Of a DNA stretch of 64,000 bases, positions 6,700-15,474 are shown one piece after another. Below the pieces are notes generated by a model. The model did no database searches. It saw only the letters and a program-made list of their open reading frames with translations, and was not told the DNA's origin. Positions within the stretch are counted from its first letter, which is position 1. Each line of letters begins with the position of its first letter. The position numbers were made by a program, and so were the translations under genes. The DNA comes from CAVTWJ01 sp964525605 (lineage in GTDB: Bacteria; Oederibacteriota; Muellerivitia; Muellerivitales; Muellerivitaceae): positions 62,001 to 126,000 of the forward strand of contig CAZGKT010000004.1 of the NCBI GenBank assembly GCA_964525605.1, read 5' to 3'.

Positions 6700-8499
6700 T
6701 TAGTCGCCCTTGCCCAGGTAAAACCGCAGGCCCAAACCCACTTCGATTCCCGAATAATCGATGGAGGCGTTGCCCCCGTTGGCGTTCTGAAGGGGCGAGG
6801 CGTAATTGAGCGGATTTGCGGTTGTCACATTGGTCGAAAGGTTCGTGAATTTCAGGTAACGGTATGCCAATCCGAAATCAATCGAGGTATTTTTGGAACT
6901 GTCCGTAAAAAACTCGAAATCGGCTGACGCCACGCCTCCAAAACTCGAGCAGGAGGCTTCCATGTTTTCGGTCACCGGCCCCGAGACGGTTACTCCGGCC
7001 CCCACCAGGAAGTAATAACCCCCCGAAAGGGATAAATCGAAGTTGGTCCCTTCATCCAAGGGGATGAGAAGCTTGGCATGAAGCGCCGGACCCAGAACCG
7101 CGCTGTTCCATAGGTCGGTTTCGCCCGAATGGTTGATGGTTTCAACGGTCTTGCGCAGGAACTCGGCTTCCACCCCGGCCTGAAAGGTCGGGTCGAGGGC
7201 CAGGTCGGCGGCAAAATTAAGCCCGAATCCGAACGGGAAATTCTGATTTGAGTTGACGCTGGACCCGTAAAAATCGCCCAGGTCCTGGGTGTTGTAATTA
7301 ATGCCGTTGAATTTGGCCGTCAGGGTCCAACTATCCGCGTCCGGAAGGGTGGGATATTCCACAACCGGCGGGAGATCCGAATCCTCTTCGGTGGCTGGCT
7401 CCGAAGCAACGGTGGCGGGAGCGTTTTGGGCTGTGGAAAGATTAGAGGATGTATTCGAAGAGGGGCTCGTCGAAGACGCCGTAACGGGCTCTAGGGGCTT
7501 GGCTTTATACACAACCACCTTGCCGTCTTCCATAATATAAGCCTTGGCTTTCAACTGGTCGATCCATTGCTCCATGGCGTCGGACTGTCCTGTTTTTTGG
7601 AGATGATCCTTGATGCCGGAAGCCACGGCGGCGTAATCCGCCGTTCCCTTGAATTCCAGTTGGACGACGTAATAACCTTCCGCGCCGGTCACGATCCCCA
7701 GGCTCTTCGCTTTCATGGCGAAAATCCCCTTGGCCAGTTCAGGATCCATGTCGGATCGGTAAACCGTGCCCACTTCCCCGCCGTTATCCCGGGTGCCCGA
7801 ATCCTCGGAGTATTTCTTCGCCTCGGCGGCAAAATCCGCGCCGTTTTTCAATTCCGCCAGAACCGACTGGGCCTGTTTTTCAGCCTGGGCACGTTTGGCC
7901 GCTGAGGCTTTCGCGCCTGCGCCGAAAAGAATGATGGAAAACTTGGCCTGCTCGTAGTCTTGGGGATGTTTCTGGTAATAATCACGCACTTGTTGGTCCG
8001 TCACAACGGCGGTCGAGGGAAGCGCTTCTTGCTTGGTATGAAGAACCCTTCCCGCTTTGATGCGCCGGAGCATCCGGTCGCGGGTGTCCTGTTTGAGGTC
8101 CTCTAAAGTGATGCCTTCTTTGTGCAGGCCCTCCTGAAATTCCTCATCGGTGGAAAAATTGCGTTTCATCCCTTCGATTTCCTGGTTTACCTGGCCTTCC
8201 ACGTCGGAGTCGGAAACCTCGATTTTCTCGCGATCGGCTTCCTCCGCTAGGACCACTTCCTGGATGAAATTATCCTCGACCTGTTTTTTGGCTTCTAAAT
8301 AGGCGGCCGACCCGGGCGCGGCGGGTTTTTGACTCCGGACGGCGAAATAGGCGTCGATCGATTCTTCCAGTTCACCCCGGGTCATGGATTCCTGATCCAC
8401 CACCAGCGTGATCTCATCCACCGTTTCGGCTTTCCCCGAAGAGGGAAAAAATCCGGCCATCCCCAACGCCAACAGGCCCGCCACGATCCATTTATTCAT
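6700..8499 (-). CDS. SurA-like peptidyl-prolyl isomerase fused to a predicted outer-membrane beta-barrel
   Basis: A 599-residue secreted protein. Residues 1-24 are a signal peptide ending GKA. Residues about 28-160 are a helical SurA_N-type chaperone region. Residues about 185-285 resemble a parvulin domain (ADFAAEAKKYSEDSG, GGEVGTVYRSDMDPELA, GYYVVQL). A Ser/Thr/Pro-rich linker covers about 340-380. Residues about 390-599 form a beta-rich region with alternating hydrophobic residues and glycine/aromatic turns, ending GLGLRFYLGKGD, like a small outer-membrane barrel. SurA escorts unfolded barrels across the periplasm; a covalent chaperone-barrel union is unusual. Its start overlaps the upstream lipoprotein gene by eight nt. 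The barrel call is from pattern only. Confidence 0.75.
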   Translation of the reverse strand: MNKWIVAGLLALGMAGFFPSSGKAETVDEITLVVDQESMTRGELEESIDAYFAVRSQKPAAPGSAAYLEAKKQVEDNFIQEVVLAEEADREKIEVSDSDVEGQVNQEIEGMKRNFSTDEEFQEGLHKEGITLEDLKQDTRDRMLRRIKAGRVLHTKQEALPSTAVVTDQQVRDYYQKHPQDYEQAKFSIILFGAGAKASAAKRAQAEKQAQSVLAELKNGADFAAEAKKYSEDSGTRDNGGEVGTVYRSDMDPELAKGIFAMKAKSLGIVTGAEGYYVVQLEFKGTADYAAVASGIKDHLQKTGQSDAMEQWIDQLKAKAYIMEDGKVVVYKAKPLEPVTASSTSPSSNTSSNLSTAQNAPATVASEPATEEDSDLPPVVEYPTLPDADSWTLTAKFNGINYNTQDLGDFYGSSVNSNQNFPFGFGLNFAADLALDPTFQAGVEAEFLRKTVETINHSGETDLWNSAVLGPALHAKLLIPLDEGTNFDLSLSGGYYFLVGAGVTVSGPVTENMEASCSSFGGVASADFEFFTDSSKNTSIDFGLAYRYLKFTNLSTNVTTANPLNYASPLQNANGGNASIDYSGIEVGLGLRFYLGKGD

Positions 8500-9505
8500 C
8501 TTTTAATCCCTCCAGAGTGACCCCGACAATGGGGGCCAGGTCTTGGTTCACTTTAATCAACGCGTTTTTCTTGAGCCCGGCCATCCATTGGTCGAACCTC
8601 ATGTCCTGCTCTTCTTTCAAAAGAAACTCATGGATGAGCGGAGCCGCTTCGGCCAGGGTGCGCATGCGCCTCGGTCTCCATTCGATCCGCTGAAACAAAT
8701 GGTAGCCAAACTCATCCTTCACCGGTTTAGAAATCTCGCCCGGCCCCAGACCCGAAAGCAGGGACAGGTAATCCGGGGGAAGCCGGTCCGTCTGCATCCA
8801 GCCCCAATCCCCGCCCTGGGCCTTTTCCATCCCTTCGGAAAAGGTCGCCGTCACTTTAGCGAAATCTTCCCCGCGCTTCAGGCTCTCTAAGGCCCTGTCC
8901 AAATCGGCCCTTTTTCGGGTTACGAAGTGCCGGGCCCGTACCGCCGCCGGAACCCAGTACTGGGAAAGATGAGACCAGTAATATTCTTCGACCTCGGGAC
9001 CCGTCACTTGAACCCGGGAATTAACTTCCTGATCCACGACCTTTTGGGCCAGTTTTTCCTGCAGCACCTTTCGCTTCCAGGCTTCCTCGCTGACCCCCTG
9101 GGTCTTCAAGAGCGACCGGTAATTGTCTGGAATTTCCCTCAGGGACTTCTGGAAAGCGTCGTCCAGATCCTGCTGAGTCATTTTGAGGCCCACCCGCCGG
9201 GCTTCCTGGAGTAACAACCGGCGGTTGATCACCTGCTCGAAAAGCCGCCGCTTGATGGCCCTCATGTCGCCCTCGGTTACGGCGCTGTAATGGATTTCCA
9301 TCAGGCGGAATTCGTTGTCGAAGGTTTCCAGGGAGATGGGTTCTCCGTTGACCGTCACCAGGGTTTTCTCGGGAGGCACCCGATCCGGTGCCAGATCCAC
9401 GAGGGGTTCATGACCGCACCCGGCCAGGGCCAGACCAATACCCCCGGCCAGAAGCCAAAACCGAATATCCCCCCTGAGTTTATTTTCTCCTTTTATTCCT
9501 TGCAC
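8492..9505 (-). CDS. SurA/PrsA-like peptidyl-prolyl isomerase lipoprotein
   Basis: A 337-residue predicted lipoprotein with a clear lipobox LAGC (C30). After the signal come a SurA_N-like helical region starting at VTVNGEPISLETFDNEF and a parvulin domain (RARHFVTRKRADLDRALESL, EDFAKVTATFSEG, GGDWGWMQTDRLPPDY, KDEFGYHLFQ), then a C-terminal helix. This is the usual SurA/PrsA order with one parvulin domain. It likely assists folding of outer-membrane proteins from a membrane anchor. It lies between two other SurA-like genes, 20 nt after the first and overlapping the next. Confidence 0.88.
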   Translation of the reverse strand: MQGIKGENKLRGDIRFWLLAGGIGLALAGCGHEPLVDLAPDRVPPEKTLVTVNGEPISLETFDNEFRLMEIHYSAVTEGDMRAIKRRLFEQVINRRLLLQEARRVGLKMTQQDLDDAFQKSLREIPDNYRSLLKTQGVSEEAWKRKVLQEKLAQKVVDQEVNSRVQVTGPEVEEYYWSHLSQYWVPAAVRARHFVTRKRADLDRALESLKRGEDFAKVTATFSEGMEKAQGGDWGWMQTDRLPPDYLSLLSGLGPGEISKPVKDEFGYHLFQRIEWRPRRMRTLAEAAPLIHEFLLKEEQDMRFDQWMAGLKKNALIKVNQDLAPIVGVTLEGLKDE

Positions 9506-9525
9506 GCGCGAGCGCTCCGGAAGAG

Positions 9526-10296
9526 CTATTCCTTACCCGGTTTGGACGCCGGAGGAGCCGAAGCGGGTTGGCCCAGATCGGTCTGGGATTGAAGCAACGC
9601 GCTTGAGGTTGAAAGATTATCGAGATATTTCTTGATGACATCCTCGTCCTTGACGATCTTGCTGTCCCCCTGGAGTTGGGTCATCAATTTGTCCGCCCGC
9701 ACCCTGAGGCGCACCTGGTCCCGCACCTTATCAAAGGACGGGGCCTTTTGCCCCTCTTCCTCCATTTGCTTGACGTACTTGGCGTAGCGGTCCTTGATTT
9801 CCTGTTCGCTCACTGCCACCGTGTTGACCTTGCTGGCGGCGAAAGATTGAGCCAGGAGCATCTGCAGATAAGAATCCTTGTAGGTTTTTTCCAGCCGTTT
9901 CACCGTCTCCATATCTTGATTTAACCGATCCTTGATATCCTTGATCTGGTTTCCGGCCTCAAGCAGTTTGGTCTTGGATAATTCGTCAAAACTGGCATCG
10001 GAGTAATGGGCCGCCCGAGCGGCCTCCAAAACCACTTCCTGGTCGATCAGACTATCCAGCACCGCCCGCACCGCCTCGGTGTTATTGGGATCCACAGGCT
10101 GGGGAGAGAAAACACGCAAAAGATCCATTTGGCGCATCCAATCGCCAAAGGTTATTTTCTTGTCGCCTACGGTCGCAACGACCTGTTGATCGGAAATTCC
10201 CGTCTTGTTGGCGAATTTGCTGCAAGCCCAACCGGTGAAAAAAAGCGTACCGGCGGCGCCAAGAACCAAAACTAAACGCATCATGCGAGAAACCAT
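9526..10296 (-). CDS. SurA_N-type chaperone lipoprotein without a parvulin domain
   Basis: A 257-residue exported protein. The chosen start is the ATG at 10294-10296, with AAGGAG five nt upstream; a longer frame to 10347 lacks such a site. The signal peptide ends TGWAC (C25), a weak lipobox. The segment VVATVGDKKITFGDWMRQMDLL is SurA_N-like, followed by long helices and an Ala/Pro tail. No parvulin motif is seen, so it is probably a chaperone or a partner of the two isomerases downstream. It heads the four-gene run 10296-6412. Confidence 0.75.
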   Translation of the reverse strand: MVSRMMRLVLVLGAAGTLFFTGWACSKFANKTGISDQQVVATVGDKKITFGDWMRQMDLLRVFSPQPVDPNNTEAVRAVLDSLIDQEVVLEAARAAHYSDASFDELSKTKLLEAGNQIKDIKDRLNQDMETVKRLEKTYKDSYLQMLLAQSFAASKVNTVAVSEQEIKDRYAKYVKQMEEEGQKAPSFDKVRDQVRLRVRADKLMTQLQGDSKIVKDEDVIKKYLDNLSTSSALLQSQTDLGQPASAPPASKPGKE

Positions 10297-10554
10297 GGAA
10301 ACTCCTTTAGGATGCTTTACTGGCAAAAAGACGGCGTATCGTAACAAATAGGACTAAGGTCCCGCAACTAGGAGGCGACTGGAGGAAGGGTTCAAGTATT
10401 ACAAAAAATCGAAAATTGCGCTGCGGCGTCAATCTCGCACAAACGCATCCCCGGGCGTCCCAGAGATGCGAATAGCCGTTAAGCGAGAACCGCGTTCAAA
10501 CGATTGATTTGTTTTTCTACTTCGGTTTCCCAAGGAAGAAAAAGGGAGGATCTC

Positions 10555-10821
10555 TTATTCGGCTGCTTTGGGTGCGGCCACCTTGACTTTAATCTTCTTG
10601 TTTTTCACCCGGGCGCGCTTGGTGAGATCGGGTTGGTCCTGATCGGGGGCCAGCTTCAAAGGGTTCTCCGCCAGGTAGTATTTCTTGGCTGTTTTGTCCT
10701 CGGCGCTTCTAAAGAGAATAAAGGCGAAGCGGTTTTCGATTTTGCTGATGATGCCCGGACCCCATTCGGGCCGGACCGGCAGCTGCACTATTTTTCCCAG
10801 ATCTTTTTCGTTGATTTGCAC
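10555..10821 (-). CDS. DUF3553-like small protein
   Basis: An 88-residue protein. The N-terminal 45 residues (GKIVQLPVRPEWGPGIISKIENRFAFILF) match the DUF3553 pattern of a short SH3-like barrel that follows PEWG-G with alternating strands. The C-terminal third is Lys/Ala-rich. The start is GTG at 10819-10821 with AAGG six nt upstream. The same kind of module occurs as a tail on UvrD/PcrA-type helicases, and here it stands a few genes downstream of mfd, so a link to transcription-coupled repair or RNA polymerase is possible but not shown. Confidence 0.62.
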   Translation of the reverse strand: MQINEKDLGKIVQLPVRPEWGPGIISKIENRFAFILFRSAEDKTAKKYYLAENPLKLAPDQDQPDLTKRARVKNKKIKVKVAAPKAAE

Positions 10822-10866
10822 GGCAACCTTCCCTTCTTGCGTTGTGTGGATGTGGATTTTAAATAA

Positions 10867-10904
10867 AAAAGCCCTGTAGCGATAAAGTCAGCTACAGGGC
10901 TTTT
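10867..10904 (-). terminator. rho-independent terminator after the cold-shock gene
   Basis: AAAAGCCCTGTAGC (10867-10880) and its exact complement (10891-10904) form a 14-bp stem with a 10-nt loop. The flanking A/T runs let it act in both directions. It lies directly downstream of the cold-shock gene and separates it from the DUF3553 gene. Confidence 0.85.
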
Positions 10905-10925
10905 GAGTTTCCTGAAAGAACTTGA

Positions 10926-11126
10926 TTAGATCTTAACGACGTTCTCAGCTTTCAGGCCTTTGTCCCCGCGGGTGACCTCAAACTCAACGCGGTCCCCTTC
11001 GTTCAGCGACTTGTATCCCTCGCCTTGGATGGACGAATGGTGCACGAATACATCCTCGCCACCGTCCTGGGAGATAAAACCAAAACCCTTTTCGTTCTTG
11101 AACCACTTCACAGTACCTTGAACCAT
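10926..11126 (-). CDS. cold-shock protein, CspA family
   Basis: A 66-residue single cold-shock domain that binds single-stranded RNA and DNA and acts as an RNA chaperone. RNP1 is KGFGFIS and RNP2 is VFVHHSS; the family start GTVKWFN appears as GTVKWFKNEKG. The ATG at 11124-11126 follows GAGG by about nine nt; the upstream extension of the same frame is not homologous to the family. The 130 bp between it and mfd may hold its promoter and 5' leader. A strong terminator follows. Confidence 0.95.
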   Translation of the reverse strand: MVQGTVKWFKNEKGFGFISQDGGEDVFVHHSSIQGEGYKSLNEGDRVEFEVTRGDKGLKAENVVKI

Positions 11127-11262
11127 TGCTTGAAACCTCAACCTTCGTTTATTTTTATTCTTCCTAAATAAGCCTTGGGGGCTTAAAAGGAAGTCCCTAC
11201 AGTACAGGAAAATATCAAAATAGGTGAAAAATCGCCTCATAGCCGGCTCCTAGAGCCAAAAA

Positions 11263-14200
11263 TCAGGCCTTTTGCAGGTCTTTTAAGAGGCGTTCCACCG
11301 ATAATAGACGCTGTTCCTGGGGCTCATCCCCCTTGGCCACCCGGAAGGAAACCGTATTGGGGTCTTGGGGTGAGAAGCGGATTCTTGAGGGGGGATATTG
11401 CTTGAACCACTTTTGGACCCTCGCCGGATCAGGGGAATGATGGGGATGCCATTGCAGGCTGACCCATCCCCCCTGGGCCTCCAGACGTTGGACTCCTAGT
11501 TTCTTGGTCAGGGGACGAAAAGCCGCCACGGTCAAAAGCATTTTCGCTTCGGGAGGCGGGGGCCCGAACCGATCCTTCAACTCTTCCTCCACGAGCGGCA
11601 AATCATTTTCCCCGGCCTCCGCCAGCCGGCGGTAAAACTCGATTTTCAATCCCTCGTCGGGAATATATTCCTTGGGGAAAAATGCCGATACGCCTAAAGA
11701 CAACTGGGGAGTGAAATCCTCCCCCGTTTCCTCACCCTTCAAATGGGCCACTTCCTGGCTCAGCATGCGGCTGTAAAGATCAAAACCAATCGCGTCCATG
11801 TTCCCGTGTTGTTGGGTGCCCAGGACATTCCCCGCCCCGCGGATTTCCATGTCTTTCATGGCGATATGAAGGCCCGATCCCAGGGAAGAAAATTCCTGAA
11901 GGACTTCCAGCCTTTTTTGCGCGAGTTCCTTCAGGGTCATATGGCGCGGATAAAAAAAGTAAGCGTAAGCCTGTCGGTCCGTGCGTCCCACCCGCCCTTT
12001 TAACTGGTAAAGCTGTGAAAGTCCCATGTGGTCGGCCCTCTCCACGATGAGCGTATTCACGTTCGGCATGTCCAGACCCGACTCGATGATGGAGGTGCAG
12101 ACCAGCACATCAAATTCCTTGTCGATAAAATCCATCATGATGGATTCCAGTTCATGCTCATGAAGCTGACCGTGGGCCACGGCCAGCTTCGCTTCGGGAA
12201 TCACCTGGTGCAGATGATCGGCAATGCGTTCGATATCTTTGACGTGATTGTGGACATAGAAAACCTGTCCCTCGCGGTTGATTTCCCGGCGGATCGCTTC
12301 CGCCAGAAGCCGGTCGTCCATGGGGGCCACTTGGCTCTGGACGGACATGCGGTTTCGGGGCGGAGTATCGATCACTGAGATTTCCCGGATTCCAGAAAGG
12401 GACATGTGCAGGGTGCGGGGAATGGGAGTGGCGGTCAGCGTCAAAACGTCCACATCTTTTTTGAGGCTTTTTAGTTTTTCCTTTTGCGCCACGCCAAAGC
12501 GGTGCTCCTCATCGATCACGAGCAGTCCCAGGTTGGGCAGCTTGACATCTTTCATCAACAATCGGTGGGTTCCGATCAGGATATCCACTTCCCCTTCGCG
12601 GGCCCGGTCTAAGGTTTCCCGGATTTCCTTCGGGGATCGAAACCGTGAGAGAAGGGCGATCCTAACCGGATAATCGCCCATGCGATCTTTGAACGTATTG
12701 AAATGTTGTTGGGCCAGGATTGTCGTGGGAACCAGTACCGCCACCTGGCGCTTGTCCTGGACCGCCTTGAAGGCGGCCCGCATGGCCACCTCGGTCTTGC
12801 CATAGCCCACATCCCCGCAAACCAGGCGGTCCATGGGTCGTTCGGTCTCCATGTCTTTTTTCACATCCACGATGGCTTGATACTGGCCCGGCGTGAGGTT
12901 GTAAAGGAAGGCGTCCTCGAACTCGTTTTGCCAGGGCGTGTCGGGAGAAAAGGGCTTCTTGCGCAAGGCCTGCCGGGTGGAATAAAGAGCCATCAATTCC
13001 CGAGCGACCGCTTCGATTTCTTTTTTTATCTTGGTCTTGGTTCGGCTCCACTGCTCGCCCCCCAGTTTGGAAAGTACAGGTGAACCCTCACTGCCGATAT
13101 AGCGCTGGATCAATCCGATCTGGTCCGTCGGAAGATAAATTTTCTCGTTGTCAGCAAACTCCAACTGCACGTAATCCCGGGTCACCCCGTCGATGGAGAG
13201 GGGGGTCAATCCCCGATAGAGGCAGATTCCGCAATCCAGGTGGACGGCCCAGTCGCCGAGGGAGAGCTCATTGAGGGAAGAGAGGGGTTTGCCGCCCGAA
13301 ACGGTGCGCACCCGCCTGTGCCGGCGGCCCCGGTAACGGCGGAAGAGGTCATGGTCGGGAAGAACCTTCAGTCCAATGCCGTCAATCGCGAACCCCTGTT
13401 CCACCTCCCCTAAGACCAGGGAAAGGGAGGGGGAGCCCTTGGGATCTATTTTTTCTTCCCGCAAAAGCTCGCTCAGACGCTCCCGTTCTCCCCGGTTGTG
13501 GCACCACAAAACCACCCGGTTTCCCTCTTCCAGCCATCCCGAGAGATCGGAAACGAAGGAGCCGAATTTGCCGTAGTAGGGATTCAAGGAACGCCCCTGA
13601 ATGGGAAAATCGAAATCAGGAGGTTGTCCCAAAAGATCCTGGGCAATCTGCCCGATTCCGACGGCCCTTCCTCGGGTTAGTTCTTTTTGAACCAAGTCGA
13701 AATCCCCGAAAAGATCGTGAGCAGGAAAAAGATCCGATTTTTCCTCGGCTGCCTGACGCTCGCAAGCGGAAAGCTTGTCCATCAGTTCCTCGAACTTACG
13801 CTCCAAGGCCAGGGGCTCCAGTAGAAGAAGACGGCTTTTTTCAGGAAGATAATCCAGCAGGCACTGGCGTTCAGGAAGGGCGCCCACAGCCTGCCATTCC
13901 CACCCCGGAAAGCGGCGGGTGTGAGTGAAAAGTTCCAAAGCGGTCGTAGCCCAACGGGATTCTTCTTTCACTTTCTCGCGTAGAGCGGCCTTCAAGGCCT
14001 GGCTGGTTTCGGGCTTGACCACTACCTCGTGCGCGGGAAATACATAAACCTCGGAAAGATCGCCTCCCGACCGCTGGTTGAGAATATTCAGGGGGCGGAC
14101 GGAAACGAGAGTCTCGCCGAAAAATTCCAGGCGCACCGGCCCGGAGGGAGAGCCGGGCGAAGCCAGGTCCAAAATTCCCCCCCGCATGGCAAATTGGCCC

Positions 14201-14766
14201 AGTTCCACGACCTGGGTCACCGATTCATAGCCTAGAGCGACTAACCTTTCCTTCAAATCCAAGGGCGCGTCGTGGTCTTTGCGTAAAACAATCACTTGGT
14301 CCAGCCATTCCCCAGCTGGAAGGGTTTGCTGGAGGGCGCCCTGAAGGGTCGCGATCAGGATGCCAGGCTCCCCTTGCAAAAGGTGAAAGAAAGACCTTTG
14401 GCGCTCGCCCACCAGTTCGGGGTCCGGGGTTTCCACGTCCTGGGGAAGGATTTCCCAGGAGGGGCAAAGCAGTACGGGAACTTCCGGTAGCCAACTGAGG
14501 AGATCATCCTGCAGCCCCAAAGCTTCATCCCGGGTGGGAGTCAGAATCAACCAGGGCTGGGCTTCCTGAAGTCGGCGATAAAACCATGCGATGAGATAAG
14601 CCTTCCCCGATCCTGGAACCCCGTGAATTAATGTCCTAGATTTCGAGGATTTCAAGGCCGACAACGCAGTTTCGGCTTCGGGCCATTCGAGGGAGATAAC
14701 CGAAGGAGTTTCGGAGGAGGATTTAGGTTCGGGTGTTGGTGTCAAAGGAACTAGAGCCTTCCCCAT
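11263..14766 (-). CDS. mfd: transcription-repair coupling factor Mfd
   Basis: A 1167-residue ATP-driven translocase that removes RNA polymerase stalled at DNA lesions and recruits UvrA. The N-terminal UvrB-like region has a P-loop relic GVPGSGKA (49-56) in which the usual Ser/Thr is alanine. The middle holds the RNA-polymerase-interacting Tudor-like region. The RecG-like translocase has CGDVGYGKTEVAMRAA (motif I), DEEHRFG (motif II), TATPIPRTL (motif III) and the QLKGRVGR region (motif VI). The C-terminal D7 region (SLGVSAFFPKEYIPDE) is present. Length and domain order are normal. No clear Shine-Dalgarno precedes the ATG. Confidence 0.97.
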   Translation of the reverse strand: MGKALVPLTPTPEPKSSSETPSVISLEWPEAETALSALKSSKSRTLIHGVPGSGKAYLIAWFYRRLQEAQPWLILTPTRDEALGLQDDLLSWLPEVPVLLCPSWEILPQDVETPDPELVGERQRSFFHLLQGEPGILIATLQGALQQTLPAGEWLDQVIVLRKDHDAPLDLKERLVALGYESVTQVVELGQFAMRGGILDLASPGSPSGPVRLEFFGETLVSVRPLNILNQRSGGDLSEVYVFPAHEVVVKPETSQALKAALREKVKEESRWATTALELFTHTRRFPGWEWQAVGALPERQCLLDYLPEKSRLLLLEPLALERKFEELMDKLSACERQAAEEKSDLFPAHDLFGDFDLVQKELTRGRAVGIGQIAQDLLGQPPDFDFPIQGRSLNPYYGKFGSFVSDLSGWLEEGNRVVLWCHNRGERERLSELLREEKIDPKGSPSLSLVLGEVEQGFAIDGIGLKVLPDHDLFRRYRGRRHRRVRTVSGGKPLSSLNELSLGDWAVHLDCGICLYRGLTPLSIDGVTRDYVQLEFADNEKIYLPTDQIGLIQRYIGSEGSPVLSKLGGEQWSRTKTKIKKEIEAVARELMALYSTRQALRKKPFSPDTPWQNEFEDAFLYNLTPGQYQAIVDVKKDMETERPMDRLVCGDVGYGKTEVAMRAAFKAVQDKRQVAVLVPTTILAQQHFNTFKDRMGDYPVRIALLSRFRSPKEIRETLDRAREGEVDILIGTHRLLMKDVKLPNLGLLVIDEEHRFGVAQKEKLKSLKKDVDVLTLTATPIPRTLHMSLSGIREISVIDTPPRNRMSVQSQVAPMDDRLLAEAIRREINREGQVFYVHNHVKDIERIADHLHQVIPEAKLAVAHGQLHEHELESIMMDFIDKEFDVLVCTSIIESGLDMPNVNTLIVERADHMGLSQLYQLKGRVGRTDRQAYAYFFYPRHMTLKELAQKRLEVLQEFSSLGSGLHIAMKDMEIRGAGNVLGTQQHGNMDAIGFDLYSRMLSQEVAHLKGEETGEDFTPQLSLGVSAFFPKEYIPDEGLKIEFYRRLAEAGENDLPLVEEELKDRFGPPPPEAKMLLTVAAFRPLTKKLGVQRLEAQGGWVSLQWHPHHSPDPARVQKWFKQYPPSRIRFSPQDPNTVSFRVAKGDEPQEQRLLSVERLLKDLQKA

Positions 14767-14891
14767 GTCTTGAAATGGAAAAAGGGCTTCCCGCGCCCTG
14801 GGGGGCAGGAAACCCGAAAAAATATAGGAATTGTGCGTGAATCTTGCCTAGAGGCATCAGGATTGTCAAGGCAGACAAGCTACTCATAAAA

Positions 14892-14924
14892 AAAAGCCCG
14901 CCAAAGACTTTCAGGCGGGCTTTT
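14892..14924 (-). terminator. rho-independent terminator
   Basis: AAAAGCCCGCC (14892-14902) pairs with GGCGGGCTTTT (14914-14924) around an 11-nt loop, with an A run on the plus strand that becomes a T run for minus-strand transcripts. It lies 45 nt after the stop of the small zinc-finger gene and separates it from mfd. Confidence 0.82.
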
Positions 14925-14969
14925 GAAGCCGGGAGGACCTCGGTGCCCTTGTTCAAAGGGCGGGGGTGA

Positions 14970-15128
14970 TCAGCGATCCGGGCTTAAGGACGGAACCAGG
15001 GTAAGAAGGAAAATGCACTCGGGGCAGACCAACAAATGGTATTCCACCTCGGCTTTAGCCTTTTCATCCAGGATTCCCAACCTGTACTCATTTAGAAGTT
15101 TTTTAATTCTCTCGCAATTTTCATCCAT
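14970..15128 (-). CDS. small zinc-finger protein, zf-HC2 (anti-sigma-like) type
   Basis: A 52-residue protein (MDENCERIKKLLNEY...). The core CERIKKLLNEYRLGILDE then AEVEYHLLVCPEC has the layout of the anti-sigma zinc finger zf-HC2: an early cysteine, a helix and H-x3-C-x2-C (H31, C35, C38). The frame starts at ATG 15126-15128 behind GGGGAG and ends with TGA at 14970-14972; a strong terminator follows. No transmembrane segment and no sigma factor gene are nearby, so it is either a stand-alone soluble anti-sigma-like protein or a small zinc protein of another role. Its length is below common gene-caller cut-offs. Confidence 0.68.
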   Translation of the reverse strand: MDENCERIKKLLNEYRLGILDEKAKAEVEYHLLVCPECIFLLTLVPSLSPDR

Positions 15129-15474
15129 AGCTCCCCTCGCTTTTCCGTGTCCGAACAGGTTTCGTTTCAGGCACTGTGAAGATCCAGCGTTTAAAAAACC
15201 AAGGCGTCGCTGGCAAGCGGGCGGCTTAGGTTGTTGATGAATAGAAAAGCATCATCCATGCCAAATTAAGGTAAATGGTTAACCACCTGTTTTAATCTTA
15301 TTTTTCAACATGTTTTTGATATCAACCATTCAAAATTAGGGTCGAATCGTTATTTTGGTTTATCGATTTGAGCCAGTTATTTGCCAATATAGTTAAATGT
15401 TTTACGTTAAAACTAGTGCCCAACCCAAATAAACCCACACGAACCTGATTATTTAAACTATTTTTTAGGCTTTT
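15129..15474. other. AT-rich intergenic region
   Basis: This 346-bp stretch is clearly richer in A and T than its neighbours, especially from 15240 on. It should hold the promoter of the small zinc-finger gene and the 3' end of the transcript from 15475. I see no convincing ORF, hairpin or -35/-10 pair. Confidence 0.5.
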
